From: an uncultured Lacticaseibacillus sp.
Lineage (GTDB): Bacteria; Bacillota; Bacilli; Lactobacillales; Lactobacillaceae
Length of the DNA: 25,077 nt
Direction: 5' to 3'
Assembly (NCBI GenBank): GCA_934370925.1
Contig: CAKRNG010000025.1
Coordinates: 1-25,077 of the forward strand
Shown: piece by piece, positions 1 to 6,816 of the stretch
Layout of the letters: every line of letters starts with the position of its first letter
Numbering within the stretch: the first letter of the stretch is position 1
The notes under the pieces: model-generated
Told to the model about the DNA's origin: nothing
Databases searched by the model: none
What the model saw: the letters and a program-made list of their open reading frames with translations, nothing else
Made by a program: the position numbers and the translations under genes

Positions 1-18
1 TTAGTCGCTAAAAGCATA

Positions 19-47
19 ACACCGAGGGAGACCAGGTGTCTTTTTTT
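19..47 (+). terminator. possible weak intrinsic terminator
   Basis: A short stem ACACC (19-23) / GGTGT (35-39) is followed by C and seven T. It could end transcription of a gene lying left of the window. The stem is only 5 bp, so the call is weak. Confidence 0.3.
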
Positions 48-58
48 GTTATAGAAAA

Positions 59-112
59 AGGGCCTAGAATCCTTGATGTCGATTATTATCAACACCAAAA
101 ATTTTAGACCCT
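59..112. repeat. 54-bp near-palindrome, two IS-end-like arms around 4 bp
   Basis: A 25-bp arm (59-83) and its inverted partner (88-112) are separated only by TATT. They agree at 19 of 25 positions, and all six differences are transitions. On the minus strand five of the six become G-U wobbles, so a minus-strand RNA would fold into an almost complete hairpin followed by TTTTT. The outer ends begin GGCC/GGTC and the inner sequence reads TTTTTGGTGTTGAT. From memory this resembles the terminal repeats of ISL3-type elements. It could be a minimal MITE (two IS ends with nothing between) or simply a bidirectional terminator. The IS relation is inference. Confidence 0.5.
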
Positions 113-136
113 TTGTTTTGTTGGGGGGAATGTCCG

Positions 137-162
137 GTCCTTAGCGCCACGTCGCTAAGGAC
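137..162. repeat. perfect 10-bp hairpin
   Basis: GTCCTTAGCG (137-146) pairs perfectly with CGCTAAGGAC (153-162) across a 6-nt loop. No T-run follows, so a terminator role is not supported. It lies just upstream of the promoter of the first gene and could be an operator or an mRNA 3' structure. Confidence 0.45.
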
Positions 163-226
163 AAGCCTCAAGATTTACCGCCCAACATCCGTCTTTCGCC
201 CCATATCTTCCCAATCCGCGTCCGTG

Positions 227-232
227 TATAAT
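227..232 (+). promoter_or_regulatory. -10 box of the AI-2E/PerM gene
   Basis: A consensus TATAAT lies 38 bp before the chosen TTG start. An ATG overlaps this box, which argues that the ATG is not the translation start. No good -35 is visible at the right spacing. Confidence 0.5.
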
Positions 233-269
233 GACGATAAGACGTTTTACGATAAATGAGGTGAGTCCG

Positions 270-1457
270 TTGAAAGTTAAGACCCAGTCGAACTTAATGA
301 AGACGCTACTGGTGGCTGTTTTATTACTGGTTGCGGCGGCGCTAGTTTTTGTCTGCACGAAGATTTCGTTCCTGTTTTCCCCGATTAGCACCTTTGTTTC
401 CACCATCATGGGGCCGTTCCTGATTGCGGGGTTCCTATATTACCTGCTTCAGCCATTGGTTAAACTCCTGAACAAGATGCACATCCGGGGACGGAAGGCG
501 TCTGTACTGGCGTTTGTCCTGTTGCTGCTGATTTTGGGCGGTGGGTTAGCTTACCTGATTCCGCAACTTGTGACGCAGATTGCCAGCATGGTACAGAGCT
601 TGCCAGCTTATTTGAATGATATGGAGAAACTGGTACGCCAATTCGCTAATAGTAAACTGGCGGATGATCTGCACATCAGCGAGCTAGTGAGTTCCGTCAA
701 GATTAACCAGAGCCAGATTGTTAAGTTTGTTTCCGAGCACGTATCAACGGGTGCAACGAGTCTCAGCACGGTGGTGGGACACATTGGGAATGCGCTGGTG
801 AATATTTTCATGGCACCACTTGTGCTGTTCTACTTCTTGAAAGACGGCGATAAGCTCTCCGAAAACATTCAGAAGTTCATGCCCCCTCGCTGGCGGTCAT
901 TTACGGCAAACTTGCTGCACCGAATGAACGCCACGATGGACAGCTACTTCACGGGTCAGTTCACGGACATGCTGATTGTGGGGATTCTGAGCTGCATCGG
1001 GTACGCGATTTCCGGAACACCTTACGCCCTGGTCATCGGGATTACAGCCGGAATTATGAACATGGTACCGTACATCGGTCCTTGGTTAGGAGCCATTCCG
1101 GCCGTTGCCGTTGCCGCGACGGTTTCTTGGAAGCAAGTTATCTTCGCTGCCATCGTCGCAGTGGTTGTCCAGCAGATTGATAACAATTTCGTCTACCCGA
1201 ACGTCATCGGGAAGTCGATGGAAATTCACCCGCTGACCGTGATTGTGCTCCTGTTAACAGCGGGGAATATGTTCGGATTGCTCGGCGTGATTCTGGGGAT
1301 TCCGGTTTACGCGGTGGTCAAGACCGTGCTGGCGTGCTTCGTCGCAGAACCACGGATTCCGTTCTTCAACTATATGCGTAAGGACGGGGATAAGTCGGTT
1401 GAAGAAGCGCCAACAGAGAGCGATGATTCAATAGATATTGAAATTGATACCAAATAA
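270..1457 (+). CDS. AI-2E/PerM family polytopic membrane transporter
   Basis: The product is a 395-aa membrane protein of the AI-2E/PerM (YueF/YtvI-like) family. Visible are a paired hydrophobic N-terminus, a long soluble central section (about residues 95-185), and a C-terminal half with several membrane helices. The C-terminal half carries family-typical stretches GIMNMVPYIGPWLGAIPA and FVYPNVIGKSMEIHP. The tail is acidic. Members export or import small molecules (AI-2 in E. coli TqsA, or Na+/H+ exchange in some bacilli); the substrate here cannot be told. I place the start at TTG 270, which has GAGGTGAG (258-265) at good spacing. The in-frame ATG at 231 overlaps the -10 box and has no ribosome binding site. 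The gene is monocistronic with its own terminator. Confidence 0.9.
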   Translation: MKVKTQSNLMKTLLVAVLLLVAAALVFVCTKISFLFSPISTFVSTIMGPFLIAGFLYYLLQPLVKLLNKMHIRGRKASVLAFVLLLLILGGGLAYLIPQLVTQIASMVQSLPAYLNDMEKLVRQFANSKLADDLHISELVSSVKINQSQIVKFVSEHVSTGATSLSTVVGHIGNALVNIFMAPLVLFYFLKDGDKLSENIQKFMPPRWRSFTANLLHRMNATMDSYFTGQFTDMLIVGILSCIGYAISGTPYALVIGITAGIMNMVPYIGPWLGAIPAVAVAATVSWKQVIFAAIVAVVVQQIDNNFVYPNVIGKSMEIHPLTVIVLLLTAGNMFGLLGVILGIPVYAVVKTVLACFVAEPRIPFFNYMRKDGDKSVEEAPTESDDSIDIEIDTK

Positions 1458-1464
1458 GGTGTGG

Positions 1465-1490
1465 AGGAGATTGTGATGATCTCCTTTTTT
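1465..1490 (+). terminator. intrinsic terminator after the AI-2E/PerM gene
   Basis: Stem AGGAGAT (1465-1471) / ATCTCCT (1479-1485) with a 7-nt loop is followed by a run of T. Confidence 0.8.
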
Positions 1491-1566
1491 GTTTTACTTT
1501 AAGTTTGGAATGCGATATCTTTCGAGTGTAAGATTATGTTAATTTTGAAGATGGGATTGGTTATAG

Positions 1567-2418
1567 GTGAAAATTAAATATTTTTTAGTCGTTGCAGCAA
1601 TGCTGTCTTTAGTTACGGCTTGCTCGAGTAGGAAGGATAGCAACTCACAGGCGAGTTTTCGAAAGCAACCTGTGATGACTGTTATCAGCGAGACCAATGA
1701 GAGTACACCGCTCGTGTTTTCGCATAGAGGATCAATTTATACAGATCCAGAGCATTCATTTGCGGGGTATGATGAAGCCATTAAGGAAGGCACTGCTTTT
1801 ATCGAGCAAGACGTTTGGTTAAGTAGGGATGGAAAGTTGTTTGTGACACATGACGATAATTTGAAACGGACGACGGGGGTGGATATTAATGTTTCGCAAT
1901 CAACGGCAGAACAAGTGCAACGTGTCCATTTAGCAAACGGTGAAAAAATTCATACATTGTCGCAAGTTCTTAAACATTATGGAAACAAAATTCACTTTAT
2001 CATTGAATCTAAACACAGTGATGATGGCAAAGTAATTCCAACACAAAAAGCGTTAATGGATGTTTTGAAATCAAATAAGCAAACTAATAATGTGATTATT
2101 CAGGACAGTGCGATAGATGGGCTGGCATACTTACATTTAAATAGTGACTTTAAAAAGATACCGACATTATGGTTGGCACCAGGAAGTACTGTTGAAGAGT
2201 ATTGGGCTGCTCTTAATGACGCACCTGAATGGCTAACTTATTTTTCGACAAACATTGAATACACAACGAAATCATTAGTAAAAGAAGCAAGGAAACGGGG
2301 ATTTAAAACAGATGTATGGACAATTTTAGAATATTCAGATAATAAACAGGCGAATAAGCTACATGTGGATTCTGTTTTTACGAATTCAACTGAAACAACT
2401 TTAAAGACTTTAAAATAA
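1567..2418 (+). CDS. glycerophosphodiester phosphodiesterase lipoprotein
   Basis: This encodes a 283-aa surface lipoprotein of the GDPD/GlpQ family. Such enzymes hydrolyse glycerophosphodiesters (deacylated phospholipids, and in some Gram-positives teichoic-acid glycerophosphate) to glycerol-3-phosphate and an alcohol. The N-terminus is a lipoprotein signal with lipobox LVTAC, giving lipidated Cys19. The GDPD catalytic signature is present: HRG at 56-58, PE at 64-65, E83 and D85 in FIEQDVW, and H98 in VTHDDNLKRTTG. Length fits a single GDPD domain. The start is GTG 1567 with only a poor Shine-Dalgarno; it is chosen because it gives a proper signal peptide. The gene is distinctly AT-rich next to its neighbours, which suggests recent acquisition. 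Which substrate is used in vivo is unknown. Confidence 0.88.
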   Translation: MKIKYFLVVAAMLSLVTACSSRKDSNSQASFRKQPVMTVISETNESTPLVFSHRGSIYTDPEHSFAGYDEAIKEGTAFIEQDVWLSRDGKLFVTHDDNLKRTTGVDINVSQSTAEQVQRVHLANGEKIHTLSQVLKHYGNKIHFIIESKHSDDGKVIPTQKALMDVLKSNKQTNNVIIQDSAIDGLAYLHLNSDFKKIPTLWLAPGSTVEEYWAALNDAPEWLTYFSTNIEYTTKSLVKEARKRGFKTDVWTILEYSDNKQANKLHVDSVFTNSTETTLKTLK

Positions 2419-2772
2419 ACAGAATGAATTTTATTCAAGATACATTGATTCGGTGAGTAACCAACGTTTAAAGTTTTTGACGCTAGTATTCAAGTAAGAG
2501 TGGTAAAAAACACCAGTATAGTATCTGAAAATTATTGGTGAGGTAAAATTAGACCATGCATCAAAATCAGTGAACTTAACTGAATAATTGGTAGAGGTTA
2601 GGCATTTTAGGAAAAAGATATTGAAATTAAGATCATAGATAAGTGAATTTTGAGGACCGAGTCGGTGGATTCGGTCCTTTTTAAAATCAATTAAACAAAT
2701 AATCTGTAAATCGGAAAAGTGTTTCATTGAAGGTCAATTGCGATACAATGCAGTTGTAAAAGGGGCGAGATT
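2419..2772. other. AT-rich intergenic stretch without a convincing gene
   Basis: About 350 bp between the GDPD gene and the antitoxin. I see no ORF with a ribosome binding site; the one longer minus-strand frame (2431-2727) lacks family features. The only clear signal is the terminator at 2653-2682, unusually far (235 bp) from the GDPD stop. The intervening sequence may be remnant DNA or a long 3' UTR. Confidence 0.5.
2653..2682 (+). terminator. intrinsic terminator before the toxin-antitoxin locus
   Basis: Perfect 8-bp stem AGGACCGA (2653-2660) / TCGGTCCT (2671-2678) with a 10-nt loop, followed by TTTT. Confidence 0.75.
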
Positions 2773-3045
2773 ATGACGACGAAGGATGCTGCTATTAATC
2801 TGCGTGTAAACAGTGATTTAAAGGCAAGAGTTAACAAAGATCTAGAGAAGATGGGGCTTGATATGTCAACGTTAATCATTATGACGTTAAAGGCTGTTGA
2901 TCGGACCCACTCATTACCGTTTATGCCCACTGCAATCAGTCCATTAGATGAAGCTATTGCAGAGGTCAGTGCCGGTCGTACATCAGAGCCGGTAAGTTTA
3001 GCTGAACACTTAGCAGAGGTAGCCAAACTTGCTGATGAAGATTGA
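2773..3045 (+). CDS. dinJ: RelB/DinJ family antitoxin
   Basis: The 90-aa product matches the RelB/DinJ antitoxin family. An N-terminal ribbon-helix-helix region (NLRVNSDLKARVNKDLEKMG, then LDMSTLIIMTLKAV) would bind DNA and dimerise. The C-terminal half would wrap around and neutralise the partner toxin, and the complex normally represses its own promoter. The start ATG 2773 has AGGGG(C)GAG just upstream. Its last codons overlap the start of the toxin reading frame by 11 nt (ATG at 3035), the usual arrangement for translational coupling. The partner toxin gene is frameshifted, so the antitoxin may now be an orphan regulator or an anti-addiction module. The symbol is by family and not by orthology proof. 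Confidence 0.85.
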   Translation: MTTKDAAINLRVNSDLKARVNKDLEKMGLDMSTLIIMTLKAVDRTHSLPFMPTAISPLDEAIAEVSAGRTSEPVSLAEHLAEVAKLADED

Positions 3046-3311
3046 GACAATTCCAGCCTATATGCATCAGTTGAAGCGCTGTTTGAAAAAACATTACAGT
3101 ATTGAACGCTATAACCGTGCATTAACGGCGCTGGCATCGGATGACGGAAACACTTTATCAATTACGAGACCATGCTTTAAAGGGAAACTATGCAGGTTAT
3201 AGAGAGCTGCACATTGATAGCGATTGGTTGCTGATATATGAGCGGCATAACGACACTTTAACGCTGCTGTTAGTCGCCACGGGTTCGCATAGTGAATTAT
3301 TGAACAAGTAA
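3035..3311 (+). pseudogene. yafQ: YafQ-type mRNA interferase toxin, frameshifted
   Basis: Two frames together give a RelE/YafQ-type toxin. The first frame starts at ATG 3035 (MKIETIPAYMHQLKRCLKKH, then YSIERYNRALTALASDD) and closes at TAG 3200-3202. The second half lies in the +1 frame and ends at TAA 3309-3311. It contains RDHALKGNYAGYRELHI, DWLLIYE and the C-terminal ATGSHSELL, with the histidine of the YafQ active site. The switch must occur near 3130-3150, by an inserted base or a 2-base deletion. No slippery heptamer is evident there, so a broken gene is likelier than programmed frameshifting; a sequencing error is possible. Family toxins cleave mRNA on the ribosome. An ATG at 3141 in the second frame might still give a C-terminal fragment. 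Confidence 0.8.
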
Positions 3312-3373
3312 GCGACTTGTACACGGTTGATTCAAGTGTTCGTAAGTTCAACCTTCCAACCAAAATGCAACCC

Positions 3374-3401
3374 TTGCAAACTTTCGTCACCGTGGTACAC
3401 T
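3374..3401 (+). promoter_or_regulatory. promoter of the adenine deaminase transcript
   Basis: -35 TTGCAA (3374-3379) and -10 TACACT (3396-3401) are separated by 16 bp. The riboswitch aptamer begins about 15 bp after the -10, where a purine riboswitch should sit in the 5' leader. Confidence 0.65.
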
Positions 3402-3415
3402 AGCTAACAATATCT

Positions 3416-3604
3416 GCCTATATAATGTCGGAATATGGCCGGCCAGTTTCTACCTCAAGCCGTAAACTTGGGACTATAGCGCGACTAGATGTGATTTTGT
3501 GCACCCATTTTTGGCGAAATTTCATCTATTTCGACACCGCTGTATCTGACAAACCATGGGCATTTTATGACGCGCTGTGGAATGTCTGGGGACGGCGGTT
3601 TTTT
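3416..3604 (+). promoter_or_regulatory. guanine-class purine riboswitch with terminator platform
   Basis: The aptamer (3416-3480) has all purine-riboswitch elements. P1 is CTATA / TATAG. P2 is GTCGG / CCGGC with loop AATATGG, and J2/3 contains AGTTTCTACC. P3 is CAAG / CTTG with loop CCGTAAA, followed by GACTATA. The discriminating base in GA(C/T)TAT is C, the guanine/hypoxanthine type. In the platform, CGCTGT (3573-3578) can pair with ACGGCG (3592-3597) before six T (3599-3604), forming a terminator; ACCGCTGT (3536-3543) can also pair with ACGGCGGT. The P1 3' flank AGCGCG (3478-3483) is complementary to CGCGCT (3571-3576), giving a plausible antiterminator. Ligand binding should therefore switch the downstream gene off. 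The aptamer is direct reading; the switching mechanism is inferred. Confidence 0.9.
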
Positions 3605-3666
3605 GATGCCGGTTGCAGTGAATACCCAGATATTTCCCGCGTTAATCAAACAACGGAGGTCTCATT

Positions 3667-5358
3667 TTGCAAACAGTCGACATGGTCATTACAGGTGCAA
3701 GGGTTCTAAACGTCTATACGCGTACGTTTGAACGGACATCATTATGGATTGATGGGAATCGAATCATTTCGCGGTTGCAAGATGCACCACTACAAGCACG
3801 CCAACACGTTGACGCAACGGGGAAGTTCATCGTTCCGGGATTCATCGACGCTCACGTGCATGTGGAGAGCGCACTGGTGACGCCGAGCGAAATTGGAAAA
3901 ATCCTTCTTCAGCACGGGGTCACCACAATTGTTGCGGATCCGCACGAACTCGGCAATGTTGCGGGGGTTGCGGGCGTGGAATATCTGATTCACGATGCGC
4001 GCCAGACACCCCTGGATGTCCGGTACATGCTGCCATCATCCGTTCCGTGCGTGCCGTTCGATCATAATGGGGCCACGTTAACCGCCGCGGATTTATCACC
4101 CCTGTACGCAGAACCCGAAGTGAATGGGCTGGCAGAGGTGATGGATTATGGCGCGGTTGCGCGAGGCGATGCAGAAATCAGCGCGAAGATACGGGATGCT
4201 TACCAACATGGATTTCATGCGGATGGGCATGGTGCGGGTCTAACTGCCGCGCAACTTGAGGTGATGGCGGAAAAGGGCATGGATACGGATCACGAATGCG
4301 GAACGGTTAAGGAAGCACTTGACCGGGTGAACGCGGGGATGATGGTGTTCCTGCGTGAAGGAACGGTTGAACGTGACGTGGCGACCACGGTGCAGGCGGT
4401 GACGGAAGCCAATGCTGACCGTTTTGCTTTCTGTACAGACGACAAGACGATAGGCGACATCATGGCGGAAGGTTCTATTGACCGCAATATTCGCATGACG
4501 ATTGCGGCGGGCGTGCGTCCCGAAACGGCGTATACAATGGCAAGTGCCAATGCAGCACGCGCGCACCGGTTAACTGACCGTGGGAGCCTGAGTGCGGGAC
4601 AACTGGCGGATTTGGTCCTACTCGATGACGTGAACCAAGTCATTATTTCCCGGGTAATGAAGTCAGGACAGTGGCAAGATGCAGAACCCGAAACGGTACC
4701 ATTACCTTTTACAGCAACGCAAATGCAACAGCACGTGCAGTTGGCTGACTTACGGTTGCCAGCCAACGCGGGTGACCAGGCGCATGTAATCGGCGTCCAA
4801 CCCAATCACATCACAACGGATCACCTGCATTTACCCGTTTCTGTGCAAGAGGGGGTGGTTGTGGCCGACACGAAACGTGATGTTCTGAAAATGGTCGTAG
4901 TGGAACGCCACCATCATACTGGTTGTGTGGGCGTTGGGTTAGTGCATGGGTTTAACCTGACGGAAGGGGCCATTGCGAGTTCTGTTGCCCATGATGCACA
5001 CAATATCGTGGCGGTTGGTGTGAACGACGCAGCCATCATGCGGGCAATTCAGGCAATTACCGAGACGGACGGGGGACTGAGTGTGGTGTCGGACGATGCT
5101 GTCTTGGCAACGGTGCCCCTCGCAATCGGGGGATTATTGTCCAACCAACCATACCGGATCGTGGCGAAGCAGATGCAGGCGTTGCGGGCGGCGTTCATGA
5201 CCATTAGCCATGACGTGCAGTACGACCCGTTCATCACGCTCTCGTTCTTGACGTTGCCGGTAATTCCGTCCATCAAGTTAACGGATCAGGGATTATTCGA
5301 CTTTGACCGCTTTGATTTTATTCCGGTGGTTGAATCGACGGCGACCGTGAAGGCATAG
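3667..5358 (+). CDS. ade: adenine deaminase
   Basis: The 563-aa product is a bacterial-type adenine deaminase (amidohydrolase superfamily), which converts adenine to hypoxanthine and ammonia in purine salvage. The metal-binding signature is at the start of the barrel (PGFIDAHVHVES, H63 and H65). It is followed by GVTTIVADPHELGNVAG, HADGHGAGL, DTDHECGTVKEA and FCTDDKTIGDIM, and then GSLSAGQLADLVLLDD, where the C-terminal part begins. Length fits the family (about 560-600 aa). The start is TTG 3667, six bases after GGAGGT (3655-3660). It is monocistronic: a riboswitch-controlled leader lies upstream and a strong terminator downstream. Hypoxanthine, the reaction product, is a plausible ligand of that riboswitch, so the arrangement looks like product feedback. 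Confidence 0.95.
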   Translation: MQTVDMVITGARVLNVYTRTFERTSLWIDGNRIISRLQDAPLQARQHVDATGKFIVPGFIDAHVHVESALVTPSEIGKILLQHGVTTIVADPHELGNVAGVAGVEYLIHDARQTPLDVRYMLPSSVPCVPFDHNGATLTAADLSPLYAEPEVNGLAEVMDYGAVARGDAEISAKIRDAYQHGFHADGHGAGLTAAQLEVMAEKGMDTDHECGTVKEALDRVNAGMMVFLREGTVERDVATTVQAVTEANADRFAFCTDDKTIGDIMAEGSIDRNIRMTIAAGVRPETAYTMASANAARAHRLTDRGSLSAGQLADLVLLDDVNQVIISRVMKSGQWQDAEPETVPLPFTATQMQQHVQLADLRLPANAGDQAHVIGVQPNHITTDHLHLPVSVQEGVVVADTKRDVLKMVVVERHHHTGCVGVGLVHGFNLTEGAIASSVAHDAHNIVAVGVNDAAIMRAIQAITETDGGLSVVSDDAVLATVPLAIGGLLSNQPYRIVAKQMQALRAAFMTISHDVQYDPFITLSFLTLPVIPSIKLTDQGLFDFDRFDFIPVVESTATVKA

Positions 5359-5410
5359 AAAAAGGCATCGTTGCTGGGGCGTTTTTTACCCCGACAGCGA
5401 TGCCTTTTTA
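5359..5410. terminator. bidirectional terminator between ade and the aminotransferase
   Basis: A long stem from AAAAAGGCATCG to CGATGCCTTTTT with inner GGGG/CCCC has A-run and T-run flanks. It serves two convergent genes, ade (+) and the aminotransferase (-). Confidence 0.9.
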
Positions 5411-5417
5411 AATTCAG

Positions 5418-6611
5418 TTAAATTGCCATCTGTGCAACAGGCGTGTGCATTGCGTCCGTAATCCCCTTAGCCAAGGCCTTGCATCCGCGCTTGAGGGCGT
5501 TCAAATCGGGATTCGTGAAGGCGAGCCGCATTCCGTTCTTCGTTTGGTGGTCTGGGTAGAGCGTGGTGGACGGAACGAAGGTGACGTCATCGCGTACAGA
5601 AGCGAGAATATCTTCCGTGTTTACGTCTGCTGGGAGTTCGACCCAGATGAAGAAGCCGCCGTCTGGTGCGGAGCAAACCGCTCCTTGTGGCAGACTTGCC
5701 TGAAGCGTGGTGACCATCATGGCCATTTTGCGGGCGTAAACTTTGCGCAGACGCGCGATATGGTCATCAAGGCTGTTGGTGCGTAGGTACTCGCTCACCG
5801 CACGCTGCGTGAGGGTGCTGGATTCGAGGTCGCTGTTACTCTTGAGTTCGGTGAGGCGGTTAATGAGGTCTTGGCTACCCGTCATCCAGCCGAGGCGGAG
5901 ACCAGGAGCCAGAATTTTGCTGAAGCTCTCAACATGCAGCACATGGTCGTCCGTGTCGAGTTCACGTAACGTTGGCAACGTGGTGCCTTGGTAGCGCAAG
6001 GCGCGGTATGGGGCATCCTCCAGTACCAGGACGTCATATTGGCGGGCAAGGGTGAGGAGCTGTTGCCGTTTTGCCAAACTCATCACGGTACCGGTGGGAT
6101 TTTGGAAGTCAGGCACGGTGTAAATGAGGCGGACATTGCCTTCAGCCAGCGTTTTTGCCAGCACCGTCATGTCCATGCCGTCTTGTTGAACGGGAACCGT
6201 GCAGAATTCAGGTTGGTAAGTCCCAAGAGCGGCAAGTGCCCCAGGGTAGGTTGGCCCTTCCACAATCACCCGCACGCCGGGGTCAAGGACGAGGCGACCG
6301 ACTAAATCGAGTGCCTGTTGCGCGCCCTGCGTGAGCATGACGTTGTCGGTGGTTGCCGGTACGTTGTCAGCCCGAAGACGTTCAGCAAGTTGGGCACGAA
6401 GCGGTTCGAAACCAGCTGCGTTCGCGTATTGAAGCACGTCGGTCGAGGAGGTAAGCGTTGCGTTGAAGGCACGACCGAGTTCCGCCTGTGGGAACAACGC
6501 GGGGTCGGGCAACCCGCCAGCAAGGGAAACTTGGTTCTTACGCGGCGCTGCCAGCAAGTTCCCCAAGCCAGCATCTTGACTACTTGTCATTCGGTCTGCT
6601 AATTGCATCAT
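5418..6611 (-). CDS. PLP-dependent aminotransferase (class I/II, 2-aminoadipate/MocR-like)
   Basis: This encodes a 397-aa fold-type I PLP aminotransferase, close in pattern to the LysN/2-aminoadipate and MocR aminotransferase domains but with no helix-turn-helix. Numbered from the chosen start, N171 lies in NPTG, D199 and Y202 in EDAPY, and the Schiff-base lysine is K232 in SFSKILAPGLRLGWM. Substrate cannot be read from sequence; aromatic or branched-chain amino acids are usual in lactobacilli. GGAGG (minus strand, at 6617-6621) precedes three consecutive ATGs. I take the second (6611), and 6608 is equally good. An upstream in-frame ATG at 6677 with AAGGA would add an Arg-rich non-homologous extension, so I do not prefer it. 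The gene is divergent from a LysR gene across a palindromic operator, so it is the likely target of that regulator. Confidence 0.88.
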   Translation of the reverse strand: MMQLADRMTSSQDAGLGNLLAAPRKNQVSLAGGLPDPALFPQAELGRAFNATLTSSTDVLQYANAAGFEPLRAQLAERLRADNVPATTDNVMLTQGAQQALDLVGRLVLDPGVRVIVEGPTYPGALAALGTYQPEFCTVPVQQDGMDMTVLAKTLAEGNVRLIYTVPDFQNPTGTVMSLAKRQQLLTLARQYDVLVLEDAPYRALRYQGTTLPTLRELDTDDHVLHVESFSKILAPGLRLGWMTGSQDLINRLTELKSNSDLESSTLTQRAVSEYLRTNSLDDHIARLRKVYARKMAMMVTTLQASLPQGAVCSAPDGGFFIWVELPADVNTEDILASVRDDVTFVPSTTLYPDHQTKNGMRLAFTNPDLNALKRGCKALAKGITDAMHTPVAQMAI

Positions 6612-6734
6612 CATTACCTCCATGTTTTTGCGGTTACCAGCGCGTGCCAAGCGTGAACTCGGTGACGTGCGGTTCATCTTGTCCTTAATGTTACTTGCTT
6701 GCGCTGATTAAATAAAGCTCAACTAATTCAATTA

Positions 6735-6755
6735 AAGGTGAAATTGATTCACTTT
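6735..6755. promoter_or_regulatory. LysR-type operator palindrome
   Basis: AAGGTGAA (6735-6742) and TTCACTTT (6748-6755) form an 8-bp dyad (one G-T) around ATTGA. The core TGAA-N5-TTCA fits the T-N11-A consensus of LysR boxes. It lies where the -35 of the LysR gene should be, consistent with autorepression and divergent control of the aminotransferase. Confidence 0.6.
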
Positions 6756-6772
6756 AAAGGCGTAAATAATGC

Positions 6773-6778
6773 TATAAT
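6773..6778 (+). promoter_or_regulatory. -10 box of the LysR gene
   Basis: Perfect TATAAT 38 bp before the start codon. No good -35 is found; the expected position is covered by the operator dyad. Confidence 0.5.
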
Positions 6779-6816
6779 TAGCAAAACAAATCGATGAACA
6801 GGATGGGAGACGCATC

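Noticed and set aside
231..269. ATG 231 as the start of the AI-2E/PerM gene
   Set aside because: The codon overlaps the TATAAT box and lacks a Shine-Dalgarno; TTG 270 has one at good spacing.
2431..2727. 98-codon minus-strand frame
   Set aside because: No ribosome binding site or recognisable features; it runs through the terminator at 2653-2682, in AT-rich gap sequence.
3100..3160. Programmed frameshift in the YafQ-type toxin
   Set aside because: No slippery heptamer, no downstream pseudoknot or internal SD was evident; a disabling indel is simpler.
3425..3709. 94-codon frame across the ade leader
   Set aside because: It lies inside the riboswitch and expression platform and runs into ade out of frame; no ribosome binding site.
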